A DNA stretch of 64,000 bases from Sycon ciliatum (taxonomy: Eukaryota > Porifera > Calcarea > Leucosolenida > Sycettidae), in the NCBI RefSeq assembly GCF_964019385.1, contig NC_088644.1:38562149-38626148 (forward strand). Reading direction: 5' to 3'. Every line of letters begins with the position of its first letter. The first letter of the stretch is position 1. Under the pieces are notes generated by a model. It was not told the origin of the DNA and did no database searches. It saw only the letters and a program-made list of their open reading frames with translations. The translations under genes and the position numbers were made by a program. This document shows positions 1 through 28,400 of the stretch, piece by piece.

Positions 1-1080
1 ATACTTGAATCAGTGAACAGCTGAATCGATTGCATTTCTTGGCTTGCCCTTCCCTTGATGCCATTATGGGCTTGAATTCGCTCATCCCTCCAGCTGAACA
101 ACAACTCCATTGTAGACTTGAACAATTGCATAGCTCTACAGTCATAATTATAGTCATCAGATCATTAACAGCCTTGAGGAGTTAAGTGCGGCCCGTAGTT
201 CTGACTCTTTTATCGCCATAACAACCCGTTCGTTGAATACATCGAATCCTCTTACTCTCTGCCAGCAACTTAGCCACAGCCTTGGATATGTTGCCTTTGA
301 GCAGCTTGTCTGGATAAGGCCATTCTGCACCAAACAAACTCGTCAATTACGTAGAGCATGTATCCCATGTAGCTCGGCTATTCTTGCGGAGAACAACTAG
401 ATTGAGCATAACAGCATTGGAAACAAGGATCGAGGCAGGGACCGAACCAGCCTAGAGCAATTCAATTTGTACACCAGCATCATTTCGCGCTGGAGTCTTC
501 TTCCATACATTATGGGCTTCAATACGCTATTCCCGCCAGCTAAAAAAACCACTCCATTGTGAATGTGAAGAGTTGCATAGTTTTTCAGTCAGGTGAGGAA
601 ATGCGATCATGTGATGTGAAGTCAGTGATCAGATCCTTCACAGCTGTGAGGAATTTTCAAACTCCAAGTGTGGCCCGTGGTTGCGACTCTTTCATCTCAA
701 TTATGACCCTTTCATTGAACACATCAAATGCTGGCCGTGATCGCATATTTGTAAATGTGGTGAGATGAATGTGTTCGTGCCTTAGGGGTGTGGAGCTCAA
801 CGGACATTTGCTGTCCTTGATGTACACTGCTCTGCTCTGAAGTCAGCATCTACTTGCACAATCACGTGTACTTTGCAACCTTGGAGCGGAAGCATTGAAT
901 ATGCCCTTCACTGGTGCTCCACCAACACCCCCCAGTGAAAAAGGGCTGGCAAGTCCATCGTCTATACACAAGCAACAAGCAAGTGTTGCCTGCTCTCACC
1001 CTCGTTGCTGCTTATCTCTTTGTCTTTCTGTCGCTGACGAAAAATCAGTGTGCAATGTGACGGACGTTTGGGCTGGTTGA
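1..1080 (-). pseudogene. Two diverged copies of a decayed coding-like repeat
   Basis: Bases about 66-250 and 509-735 are diverged direct copies of one another, about 440 bp apart. Read on the minus strand, both give a similar peptide (FDVFNERV, then KES and RA.L in the same spacing). Each frame is soon broken by stops. I take this as a duplicated and decayed coding fragment from a gene or mobile element. I do not recognise the family. No ASCC1 exon is visible here, although the first ASCC1 exons must lie upstream of position 1700. Confidence 0.3.
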
Positions 1081-1340
1081 AGCCCGCGATGCCTTACTAC
1101 TGCTTTCTGTTTGCCCTTCACAAACATAGCAATCAGCTTCACCAGTAGCTCATTTCCGGTATCCCCGGCACCGGCGATCCTCATGTATGCACCTACGAGA
1201 CCTTCATGCTTCATCGGCTGCTGCTTGAGCTCACTTGGGGCACTTTTGCCGTGAGATACCAGCAGTGCTGGCAGAAGCTTCTCACATATCTCATGCATCA
1301 TCAAGAAGAGGGGTATGGCCCTTTGTACCAAGTCAAACAC
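996..1340 (-). CDS. Unidentified 114-codon ORF, possibly an exon or element fragment
   Basis: An open frame on the minus strand with protein-like composition (segments such as HEICEKLLPALLVSHGK and ELLVKLIAMFVKGKQK). It contains a Met but has no recognised domain. It lies beside the decayed repeats at 66-735 and may belong to the same relic. It is antisense to the presumed ASCC1 intron. Function is unknown, and it could be a chance frame. Confidence 0.25.
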   Translation of the reverse strand: MFDLVQRAIPLFLMMHEICEKLLPALLVSHGKSAPSELKQQPMKHEGLVGAYMRIAGAGDTGNELLVKLIAMFVKGKQKAVVRHRGLQPAQTSVTLHTDFSSATERQRDKQQRG

Positions 1341-1699
1341 ACGGTGTGAACGACGTGGCGGTGTGTCGTGTTCTTCCGAATAGTCCTCTTCCAGAGAACT
1401 TCCAGCTTAGAAGCAGAATAGTGCAGCACAGTCCACACTGTAGCCCAGCCAATATGACTGTATGCTGTGTGCATTGCTCGAGCATAAGCTACAGTGTCCT
1501 TATCTGGAACGTATTGCTCTAATTCTACGCTTTGACCTTATCGACATTCCGGGTGTACTGCACACTGCTTCTGGAACTAGCGCTAGCGCGTGAACTTGAA
1601 CACATCTCGTACAAATAATCGCCTATGTACATGGTCTTCTGTGTTGCGTGCATTGCTTGAGCGTACATGTACATGACCTTCTGTGTTGCCACTACCTAG

Positions 1700-4919
<3,220 letters not shown>

Positions 4920-5962
4920 ACCGGCTGAATTCTTTGCTGTTTTGATCATGATGACGACTGCTTCAGTTATAGAAAAATATTGGAAATGTGTGTATTATTT
5001 CAACTTATTTGACCCCCTTTTCTCCTTGCAATCGGCAGGCCGAATACTTCAACCCTGGTGTGTGACATAGTAACTGGTTACATTCAAGTCTACTGAAGCC
5101 AGAGTCCATACCAAATTAATTCCAATGGCCTTTATTGTGTGTTGGGGAAGGGGTTGTTCGCGTATACGTGCCCTTGTACAAAGCTCGCTGTGTTTCTCGC
5201 AGTAATAGAGCACTCTGACTTTGAGCCAAGGTCGAAAACCGACCGACGCTGTACACGTACATGCATGGGATTTGCATCATCCAATGACACTGACCACAGC
5301 ACAATCTGTGCCGTCACTCAAAAGCCATTCATTTGAGAGGGATCACACGCCTACAGCCTTGGGCTACGCTCCCAGTTCTGATGACCCCGGCACTGCCCCG
5401 ACCTTGAGCTCGCTGTGTTTGCAACTGGGACCGCGGACGGTTATAAGTACACAGAGCTTACATCAGGGAGCCCCGCACATAGGGCTGGCTCACTGGCTTA
5501 CACCAACCATGCTCCTCTGTAGCACCACAATACTAAAACACTAGTACACTTGAAGATGGGGTTTGACCGTCAAGTACAAAAGGGAATGTGTAGATCTACC
5601 TCGACACTGCCATGTGTAGACAGTGTTGTACAGCAGACACAGTGCGTTTCATTTTTCAAATTTCTCCAAAGACGTGACGGCGTGTGCGAGTCAAGAACTG
5701 TTCCAGTTTGACGACACGACCACCCGTTTCGGATATTTTTTACCGTAGACGTAGACGTTAAACGGGAGTCAGATAATGTAGTGTGATGAGTCATGACGGC
5801 CTTAAAGCCACAATAACATGTGACAACACAATGATTATGTTGATTGTAGATGTATGATCAAAATTAAAAATACATAACCATGTAGCTGTCATGTGACGTG
5901 CCGGTACATCTACATGGCTGCAGTACAAATAATTTCAAAATATATACAAGTGAGTTGAACCT
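4920..5962. other. Convergent intergenic region between ASCC1 and arrestin 3' ends
   Basis: About 1 kb separates the two stop codons. On the minus strand an AATAAA hexamer is present at 5131-5136, about 830 bases beyond the arrestin stop; it could serve that gene if the 3' UTR is long. No coding exon is supported here. Confidence 0.5.
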
Positions 5963-20193
<14,231 letters not shown>

Positions 20194-21420
20194 TTTGCTC
20201 TGGCTGCCGAAGGTCCCCCAGGGATAACCTCACGTCCAACACAGCAGCAACAACATACAGTTGAGGACGGAGGCTGTGAGCACTCGTCCGTTCCAGAGGG
20301 GTGCCGATTCCACTCAGGAAAGCAGTCCTTCACAAAAACACTGTACTAGCAAGGGCGGGATATCGTCAGAATTCGTTTCTCCCTCACACACTGCCGGCCA
20401 AGCACAGCACGAAGACTTGCAAAAGCAGAGACCCGGCTTCACACAGACTTCAGCTCCGAAACCAGAAAAGCGGTGGTGCTGACTTCGCCGAGCTCCACTG
20501 TACGACTCCACTGATCCTCGCCACAGCAGGCACAACGCCATCGGATCGGATGGGACAGATTGCGGCTGTGGATCGCCATCCTCGTACAAGTGCGCTCGCA
20601 AAGCGACGTGGGCTGGAGGCGTACCGATCGACTGTTGTACCTCTTCGTGTACGCTTGACTTGAAGTCACTTTTTGTTTGGGCATCCGCAAAATGCGTAGA
20701 CCGTTGGGTACGCATATCTGCTTCAAACGGTTGCAGAAGTTGGTGGGTGAACCAGGATGGTGGAGATGGAGATCCCTGACAGGACGCCCATGTCCGAATA
20801 TGGATGCGAGAACCTAATTTTCTCTGAAATGTATTCGTGCCGCTGCACCAGTAGTATACTATTACTAGTACAGAGTAAAGGAGTCACATACCCAAACCTG
20901 TTTGGGTATTGCGACTCCCTTTTGCTCGGCCTGTTTAGCTGTTACGGGAAACCTCGTTCTAAAACGTTTCCGGCTGCCACCGGCCTTGCGAAAGAAGTTC
21001 ACACCACACCCCATTAACAATTCTGTATTCCCAATGCAAAACCTGTCCTTTACAAACCATAATTAACAGACTCTGCTGTAGATTTATCCATCAGATTAAA
21101 CTGCTGAAGGCCCCAATGCATATTCAAAATGCGCTTAAGAAATAACTCAATGAGTCGCTCGCCTGTTTTCATTAGCTATGGGACTCGCTTCCCCAAAAAA
21201 TGCAATCATGTGAAAACATTTCTGCCTTTGTTCGTGATCTCTCGGACCATTTCCCGTAAACGTTTAAACCTGATACAACTTGATTAGCAGCCCAATCTCT
21301 TCTTTTATTGTTGTTGTTCTGATTTGCACTTGTTTTTCTTTCTTCTTTTTCTTTCTTTCTTTTGCCATGGCTGGCTATAATCGCCCTCACCTCCTCCTTG
21401 ATTGGCCTTGGCCATGAGTG
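20194..21420. other. Upstream of arrestin: 5' UTR/promoter region, no other gene seen
   Basis: The arrestin start codon ATG is at 20191-20193 (minus). The ~600 bases upstream are GC-richer and lack long simple repeats, as expected of 5' UTR and promoter, but I cannot place a TATA box or start site. Frames here are not conserved in any way I can recognise. Confidence 0.35.
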
Positions 21421-21427
21421 TGTAATA

Positions 21428-21740
21428 CCGTAAAGTACCGCCAGAGCGCCCCACCGTCTCATCCTTTCGTGGTCGTATTGTGGAGGTGGTCTGCTGTCTG
21501 TAGGTCATACGACATGAACCTTGCAAGCTACACACATATTGCACGTTTTGCAGTCAATCCGTACCTTCGAGCGGACACAAGCTCCACACAAAACCCTGCC
21601 AAGCGTGACCTTGTAGTATGTAAGAGTCTCACATCGTACAAACTTCGTTGCACTCTGCCATACGATTTTCCTTCTGTAAAATCAAGGGCTTGTCGGGAGG
21701 GCTGGAGGGCTGGGGTGAGCTGTAAATCCTGTACGATTCG
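21428..21740. mobile_element. Truncated MITE of the CCGTAAAGTACCGCC family
   Basis: It starts CCGTAAAGTACCGCCAGAGC like the complete element at 22835. It shares the internal segment with CATCGTACAAACTT and CCATACGATTTTCC, but has no matching right end. Part of it (about 21649-21729) recurs almost exactly at 38773-38850. Confidence 0.65.
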
Positions 21741-22206
21741 TACGACACGACATGCAGCAGTCGTTGCGACTTTCAACGTCGAACGGCGCGAGTCATAAGG
21801 CACGGTCCATAACGGGGTGACTTTCGGGCCAAATTTCTCTTTTTTCGGGACTTCTTTTCAATTATTTCAGCTCCTTGAAAGAAGCGGAATCAAGTTCACA
21901 ATACTGTACCAGTTTTTCATGAAGACCAAAAAATTAGCTCTGAAAGTTGTGGCATTCAAATAATAGCCCCAGGAAATGATAGAATAGTTCGTCTGTCACG
22001 CTTCTGAACTATCCCTAAATACAATAAGTGACATGAGATCTCAGTAATCATACTGTTGCTAAAATTCAACTCAAGTCGTGCTAGCCATTCTGTGAGTTAT
22101 CATGGGAAGCGCAGTGTTCGAAATGCAACAGATATGGCCTTGCTCCTATTGCACTGCGCTATCAGCTTAAACTGTATATTCTTGTCTTTCGGGCCCTACA
22201 TGGCAT

Positions 22207-22280
22207 CGAGAGTACATACCTGGGGTTATGTACTCTTGATGGCATCAAGAGTACATAACAAATAGGGTTATGTACTCTTG
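22207..22280. mobile_element. Two tandem micro-elements (32 and 35 bp) sharing target copies
   Basis: 22207-22238 and 22246-22280 each consist of little more than the two inverted CAAGAGTAC-type ends. ATGGCAT occurs before, between and after them (22200-22206, 22239-22245, 22281-22287). Confidence 0.85.
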
Positions 22281-22589
22281 ATGGCATGTGTAGCACTCTG
22301 CCGCTCTCTGATTGCTTCTGCCTTCGTTCTGCCATAACACACACAGCTGCCCGTACACGTTCCCAGTCCATAGATTCACTTGCTTAAGCACGCACTCGTT
22401 ATGGCTTATTCGCTTTGAGCTTTCTGGCTTCTGACCGCTGGAATTCTCTTCCAGCTGACATTCGCTCTTGCTCCTCGCTTTCACTATTCCGCAAATCTGT
22501 ACGTGACCACATAGGGTACCCTGTAAAAAGGCCTTAGGCCTGTGGGGATTGCCCTATTCAAAATTTAAAATAATAATAATAATAATAAT

Positions 22590-22794
22590 AAAAGTAGAAA
22601 GGAAAAGGACATATGGAAACGAGTTAAGAGTAACTCTCCACCACTGTAACTAGATACTATAATACAGTCAGAAAGTGCAACAACTAGGCACAAAACTGAC
22701 AGAGTACTGAGACATTCGACGTCCTGACACCTAGGTGGTGGAGAGTTACTCTTAACTCGTTTCCATATGTCCTTTTCCTTTCTACTTTTATTAT
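22590..22794. mobile_element. Fold-back MITE, ~65-bp arms
   Basis: AAAGTAGAAAGGAAAAGGAC at the left is inverted at the right, the arms running to GGTGGAGAGTTACTC. The interior (CAGTCAGAAAGTGCAAC, GACATTCGACG) is related to 42860-43163 and 43395-43560. It is flanked by (TAA)n. Confidence 0.85.
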
Positions 22795-22834
22795 TGGCTC
22801 AATACCCGAGTTTCAAATAATAATAATAATAATA

Positions 22835-23135
22835 CCGTAAAGTACCGCCAGAGCGCCCCGTCTCGCGAGAGCGCCCCACCTTGATTTCACAGCCAAGGGA
22901 AGAAAATCGTATGGCAGAATGCTACTAAGTTTGTACGATGTGAGAACCTTCGTGTACTAAGGTCACACTTGGTATGCTTTTATGTGAAGCTCGAAGGTAA
23001 ACTGGGTACGGATTGACTGCACAATGTGCAATGTTTGTACAAGGTCCGTGTCGTATGACCTACAGACAGGAATCCACCTCCACAAGGCGGCCACGAAAGG
23101 ACGAGATGGTGGGGCGCTCTGGCGGTACTTTACGG
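22835..23135. mobile_element. MITE, CCGTAAAGTACCGCCAGAGC termini, TA target
   Basis: The terminal inverted repeat is about 27 bp, ending GGGGCGCTCTGGCGGTACTT at the right, with TA outside both ends. The element is 301 bp and sits in a (TAA)n stretch. Confidence 0.88.
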
Positions 23136-23152
23136 TAATAATAATAATAATA

Positions 23153-23585
23153 GGGAGGTTTCGCTCTACGGAATTACGTATGAAAATAACGTAGGAACTG
23201 CACGGAATTTTCATACGTAAAAATCAGAGCTGCTGGGTTTCGCTCTACGTGATTTATCCACGACTGCTAAACATGCGTTGTTGCTTTGGAGACGCGTTGG
23301 CTGCATGCGCCCACCGCATGCACCATGAACCGAAACAGCGTTTTCCATCTTATTTTGCACGTGGTGTACGGTGTGTGTACGTTGTGTTTCGCGCGGCTTG
23401 AACGTTGCCATGGACAAATGCGGAAAATGCGAAAAATATTTCAAAAAGTCCTACGGAGGACCCAACGTAGGAAAGAGCTTTCCTACGGAAATCCGTAGAG
23501 AGATTTACGTATGAAAGCTGCCCTCGCTCCCCGGCGCGTACGACATACGGATTTTCATACGTAATTACGTAGAGCGAAACCTCCC
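23153..23585. mobile_element. MITE, GGGAGGTTTCGCTCTACG termini, TA target
   Basis: Inverted ends GGGAGGTTTCGCTCTACG and CGTAGAGCGAAACCTCCC enclose 433 bp rich in TACGTA palindromes, flanked by TA. A second family member is at 39531-40204. Confidence 0.85.
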
Positions 23586-23601
23586 TAATAATGTGTGGAT
23601 T

Positions 23602-23655
23602 CACAGGAAGTGTGAGCTACGAAGTCTGAAGAAAATGTTGAACAGTCTCAGCTGG
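23602..23655 (+). repeat. 5' part of a tRNA-derived SINE, split by the 12.3-kb element
   Basis: The sequence TACGAAGTCTGAAGAAAATG through CTCAGCTGG matches the 5' part of the intact copy at 33778-33950. It continues at 35974 on the other side of the large element. CTCAGCTGG is present at both junctions. Confidence 0.85.
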
Positions 23656-23750
23656 AGGTATATTATGTATCAGATTGCAACGACCAGGAGGCTCTTAGTA
23701 CTATTAGTAGTGGCTGCAAATGACCGATATCCGTCACTTGCAGCTCTGCA

Positions 23751-24107
23751 TCAGAGACCTGTAGCTGGCCTGAAGAGTTGTAAAATTACTCCTTCGTAGC
23801 CGGGCGAGTCAGAGCGAGGGCGATTCACGGCTTGGTCAAAAAACTGTCGGCCTGGAACGTAAACGTGGATCTGCCGACACAGTTCACCTGGTTCACACGC
23901 CTGACCTGGCATGCTGCCTTGCGTGAAAGGAACATTTTTCCGAAAGCAAGCTTCTTCTCCAAAATTCGAAATTTCCTTCCAAAAATGCCGTCGTCCTTGA
24001 CCTCGAAGCTGAATGTTGTTAGGATAGAAAATTAGCGAAGATGTAGCCGACCCATTCTGGCAAGCCGTGTGCCCTCTGGATATGCAGTTGTTCGCCATGG
24101 TCAACAA
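23751..24107 (-). CDS. 118-codon ORF in left TIR, unknown function
   Basis: An open frame reading outward to the transposon end. The same frame is intact in the other TIR (35531-35887), with a Gly-to-Cys change as the difference noticed. It contains several Cys and FWKEISNFGEEACFRKN. I recognise no family. It may be a real small protein or part of a captured exon. Confidence 0.35.
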   Translation of the reverse strand: MLTMANNCISRGHTACQNGSATSSLIFYPNNIQLRGQGRRHFWKEISNFGEEACFRKNVPFTQGSMPGQACEPGELCRQIHVYVPGRQFFDQAVNRPRSDSPGYEGVILQLFRPATGL

Positions 24108-24427
24108 TCTTCTTCTCCTTCGTTCGTACTTTCACTTTCCTGACCACGAATACAAGCGGTACCCATGCTCAGGTTAGTGTTTATTTGTCTGTCTATGCAC
24201 ATACATGTATTACAATGTACTGTTCGTGCTGTAGGCACTGGCCGATCATGGAAATAGAGGAAGCAGCCAGCTTTCTTTGAATTCTCGTGCTTTCAACAAA
24301 AATATGTACACACTTTCCTTGGCTCCTCTTTCCCACCGCCACCATGCATGCACAATCGAGCTTGCTTTAATGCCCTGCAGTGCAGAATGCTTCCACCACC
24401 GCAACTACCACCGCCGCCACCACTACC

Positions 24428-24560
24428 AGCAGCAGCAGCAGCAGCAGCAGCACCACCACCACCACCACCACCACCACCACCACCACCACTGTGACCACCA
24501 CCACCACCACACCACCACCACCACCACCACACCACCACCACACCACCACCACTACCATCA
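24428..24560 (+). repeat. (CAG)n / (CCA)n trinucleotide tract
   Basis: CAG repeats followed by a long CCA/ACC tract, with a shorter CCA run at 24670-24695. The segments around both runs (GCCCTGCAGTGCAG) are duplicated. Open frames here are repeat artefacts. Confidence 0.93.
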
Positions 24561-25381
24561 CCGTGACCATCAGTCCATCACTATAGAAGCATTGTCGTGC
24601 ACAGCACGTCTGCAAGAGAAAATAATAGTACGCCAGTGCTGTAATGCCCTGCAGTGCAGTATGCTCCCGCCACCACCACCACCACCACCACCACCGCTAA
24701 CGTTATGGAAGCATTGTCACGCACTGTACATCGATCCACAAGAGAAAATAGGCCAGTGACTTACTAGCAGTAGCACCTCCATGCTGCATGCGAACCTGGA
24801 CACAGCACTGTTCCCTCTGCAGGAAAGGGGGCGGGGTGTATTTCATTGTCCCTGCTTGAAGTAATAATGACTACATGACAAGATGTCCAGCTAACTTTGC
24901 CAGTAACGAACGACCCTTGATCGGGCATGAGAAAAGTGTTGCTATTTGGGAGCTGGCGTCATTCACGGGGTTGAAAATATACGGCTATATTGTTACTAGG
25001 TCTGAAGATAGTCTCACTATCCGTGGGTTGTTATACCCGTGGTTGACTGCAGATACGTTTGGATTATTCTATGAGTATGTGAAGGGTATACGTTAAATAT
25101 TTTCCCGAGGATATAGCACGAGGAAATTATGGGGAATGCAGTACATGTATAGAATGGTGCAATCCATTTCTCCCAGGGCACTTTCCCAAGACTCCTTCCA
25201 ATATTCACTCTTGGCGCGACCCATGTGAACTGAGCGGGGTGTATCGTTGAATATACCCCTCTCAGAACGTCTACTGATTGGCTGAAATCGCCCAAATCAT
25301 ACCGTGCCATGGATCAATGCATGTCAGGGAGTCGTAGCACCCAAGGAAACAACACGAGATCATGATACCCAAAATGATGTA

Positions 25382-25595
25382 CTGTAAAAGCGGAAATTTT
25401 CAGTGGTGTTTTATTTTCGGTAACTTCGGTGCCGACAATTTTTACCGAAAAATGCACCGAAATTTTTCGGTACTACTTAGTAGTGCTAGCACCCTTACCT
25501 GGAAAGCGGGTATTACCGAAAATTTCCCTCCACCGAACCACCGATTTTGGAGAATTCCGAAAATATTACACCATCAAAAATGTCTGCTTTTACAG
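25382..25595. mobile_element. MITE, CTGTAAAAGC termini, TA target, TTCGGT-rich interior
   Basis: CTGTAAAAGCGGAAATTTT and the right end GCTTTTACAG are inverted, with TA on both sides. The interior has repeated ACCGAAA/TTTCGGT motifs. It is inside the 12.3-kb element. Confidence 0.85.
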
Positions 25596-25983
25596 TACAC
25601 AGATTGGATCCATGGAGATTCTACATGATCCGTGGTTTATGCAACTCGTGATCGCGGACTTGACCCACTGGCCCCAAGCATGGGTCAGTCAAGCGATGCT
25701 ATATGCGAGCATGTATGTATCGCACTTGCCCCTAAGGCAGTAAGGGCAACTGTCACTGGCAGCCCGGGGTTGAACCCACATTATTAATTTTGGAAATTTT
25801 CTAGGGTGACACGAAAAGCTTCACGCACTGGGTGGTCACTCTCTATTCATGTATACCACTCTGCCAATAGTGCATAGAGCTCTCTTTTGAGCTGCCCAGC
25901 TGGCCCTCGTTTAGGCTGAAAGCCTACCGTGCCGTCTCCCTTATTATTATTTATGCTATGACTCCATAATGCATAATTATTAT

Positions 25984-26273
25984 CAAGAGTACATAACCCC
26001 CCAGAGTGTGCAACGCCGATCCAGCTCTGCATAGGGTCTTGGTCGAGCGGAATCGGATCTTCTGATGTCATGCGTACACTCCACACCAGCTCAAGGCCGG
26101 TCTCGAGGCAGGGCACCATTGTTTTTGATCCAAGAGTACCCGCGACTCCCCGGGTTCCCCTCAGATGTGTATGGTATTATGACGCAAAGATCCGATTCCG
26201 CTCGACCAAGACCCTATACCTGTATACAGAGCTGGATCAGGCGTTGCACACTCTGGGGGGTTATGTACTCTTG
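25984..26273. mobile_element. CAAGAGTAC-family MITE, subfamily with GATCCAGCTCTG
   Basis: Ends CAAGAGTACATAACCCCCCA and the inverted copy. The flanking 7-mers TTATTAT and ATATTAT differ at one position. The same subfamily, with the internal GGTCTTGGTCGAGCGG inverted repeat, is at 39194-39473. Confidence 0.85.
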
Positions 26274-26954
26274 ATATTATGTACAGAAGAAAAAAATCCC
26301 GGGGCTCCGTTGATGAAATTCTGTTTTGTCAAGTGGGCATTTTTGATTATTGTGAATGGCGTGTAGTGCCATAGTACAGTTCCTTTTGCTACGTAACGTT
26401 TGCACAAGTCACGTTTCAGCAATTGAACTAGGAAGATCTATGTCTCTGATCTTGTCATTTGGCCCGGCTGGTACTGTGCATTAACAACCATTGTCAGGCA
26501 CCCTCGAAAGACCAACAGCGACGAGTTCATGACCCAAGCATTATCTGGGCCGTTAAGTTGACTAAACGGGAGTGTAGCAAGCTTTGATCGGCGTACTTCC
26601 TTCCGTACGTAGTGAAATGTTGTCCGAGCTGAATAGATTCTATCTCCTGCGGTTTAGTACAATAGTTCCACACCTAATACTGTAGATTCGACGTCTCCAA
26701 GAAAAATCTCCATGGAGACTGGAAACTATAGCAGATCATAAATGAAGCAGCAGCTCAGCTGATTCCCTAGCTCGTGTCTAGGTTCATGTACTTTGGTCAA
26801 CGTGTTGTGGCAGACTCCATGTGCAAAGCTGCATACTCTTGGGGTTATTGATTCTTGCTTATAATTCATGCATAGATATGAACATCATAATAATTGAATG
26901 TTGGCAAGACCCAACAAGGTGTCCCTTAGATCAGATCTTCACAAAATGCACATA

Positions 26955-27168
26955 CTGTAAGACATGTATATATAACGAGGAAGCAAATCTAACGTTTTAA
27001 CGGATGACATTTCTTCGTTATAATAGATCCATTGAGGCCGTACTGCTTCATATATGCTGTGTGTGTATATGGCAGAATACTGCAAGATCGTTAACATATC
27101 TTCTCGTTAACCTATGAATTTTGGACAATCGTTAAATGTGCGACTCGTTATAATAACATGTCTTACAG
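26955..27168. mobile_element. MITE, CTGTAAGACATGT termini, TA target
   Basis: CTGTAAGACATGTATATA and its inverted copy ACATGTCTTACAG flank 214 bp with internal CGTTA/TAACG motifs. A close copy is at 63124-63344, and 4109-4333 is a more distant relative. Confidence 0.88.
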
Positions 27169-27605
27169 TACATCTTGAAAAGCCGTATTTTGGTTTCACA
27201 TACACGTCTCATTTCTATCACAGAGATCAGCAGCCATGGGCCATTGGTGGCAATACTGGTAGGAGTCGCCCAAGGCTTAGCCAATAATTTCCGTTCTATA
27301 CCCAATATACATACCCGAACTGGGCACAAATCTATCCCATTCCTTGGTGCTGACCCCTTTGATGCGCCCCCGAATCCCTTAGCATTATTAGTACGTCCAA
27401 TTCATTTCGTGATCAGCTCACCGCATGCTCAGTACTGTGTTGTAAAGTATGCAAATTTCCGACGCTTTTAAATTGCAGCCTCCCCAGGGCAAAAACACAT
27501 CTCGGCCACATTGAAATTTCAGCCTGTACTGCTGATGCCTGTATGCACTGTCACGTTGAACCTTGCAAAACGAATTTTAGGCTACAAATACCCAGTAAAT
27601 AAAAG

Positions 27606-27755
27606 GGGAGAAGGCACTGAACGAAGCGTCAACCTACGAATACAACCTCAGTGCAACAACGTGCTCTTTCTCTTTCTGCTTGTGTAAGCAGAAAGAGCAC
27701 GTTGTTACACTGAGGTTGTATTCGTAGGTTGACAGTTCGTTCAGTGCCTTCTCAC
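27606..27755. mobile_element. Fold-back hairpin element, ~72-bp arms
   Basis: GGGAGAAGGCACTGAACGAA at the left is repeated inverted at the right. The arms meet near CTTTCTGCTTGTGTAAGCAG with almost no loop. Confidence 0.85.
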
Positions 27756-27800
27756 CTTGGGTTACGTAATCTTGTTACCTTTTGCGTTTCCTCTAGTAGA

Positions 27801-27934
27801 TAAAAGGGGGGGTTGTCAAATGACAACCGCTCTATTCAGTTGCTATTCACTCCTGGCGCATGCGCTGGACGAAAAATTCTTTTATTAGTGATGTCGAAAA
27901 AGTATGCGGTTGTCAGTTGACAAACCCCCTTTTA
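27801..27934. mobile_element. Small MITE, TAAAAGGGGG(G)TTGTCA termini
   Basis: Inverted ends TAAAAGGGGGGTTGTCA and TTGACAAACCCCCTTTTA, with inner TGACAACCG / CGGTTGTCA. About 134 bp. Confidence 0.8.
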
Positions 27935-28211
27935 TTTACAATTCAGTTGTGTGATGTCCACCACTTTCCGAATTAAAAATGCACAGGCCGTTAATAGCCG
28001 AAAATAAAATATGCGCCGAATATGCAGTACCTTGTGCACTCTGTTAGAAGACATTAGGGCTACTGGGAATGAATGCCCAAGTAAAATGTGCATTTGCCAT
28101 GAATGCACCAAGCCAACTCTCCTATACAAACAGTATAGTGTTGCTGCCAAAAATATGATTAGCTAAAGTTGCCTTTTTGCATTATTATGGTTGAACTTTT
28201 TTTTCCTGTAG

Positions 28212-28400
28212 CCTCGTTCCCATGCTGTGGATTTAATCACGAAATTTGTTAGCAAGACGAAGAGGTTTTATGTGAGCTTACTATTATTCTACCTGCACTT
28301 GCTTTTATCTTTTTTTGTGCAGGACTCTGAGAAGCTGGAGGGACCCCACAAACCTCAAGCATTGAGGATACAACTTTTAACCAAGAACCAGGCAACATGA
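28212..28400 (+). CDS. Two apparent terminal exons of an unknown gene (fragment)
   Basis: Exon 28212-28271 follows CTTTTTTTTCCTGTAG and ends at GTGAGC. Exon 28323-28400 follows TTTTTTTGTGCAG and ends in TGA. Both are phase 0 and together read PRSHAVDLITKFVSKTKRFY then DSEKLEGPHKPQALRIQLLT and a short tail. Splice signals are strong and the frame is open across the join. I do not recognise the protein and found no upstream exons. It lies wholly inside the 12.3-kb transposon, so a captured gene fragment is possible; so is chance. Confidence 0.4.
   Translation, partial: PRSHAVDLITKFVSKTKRFYVSLLLFYLHLLLSFFVQDSEKLEGPHKPQALRIQLLTKNQAT

Noticed and set aside
24277-24759. His/Thr/Pro-rich frame of 160 codons
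   Set aside because: Produced by the CCA/CAG repeat; the antisense poly-Gly/Val frames show the same.
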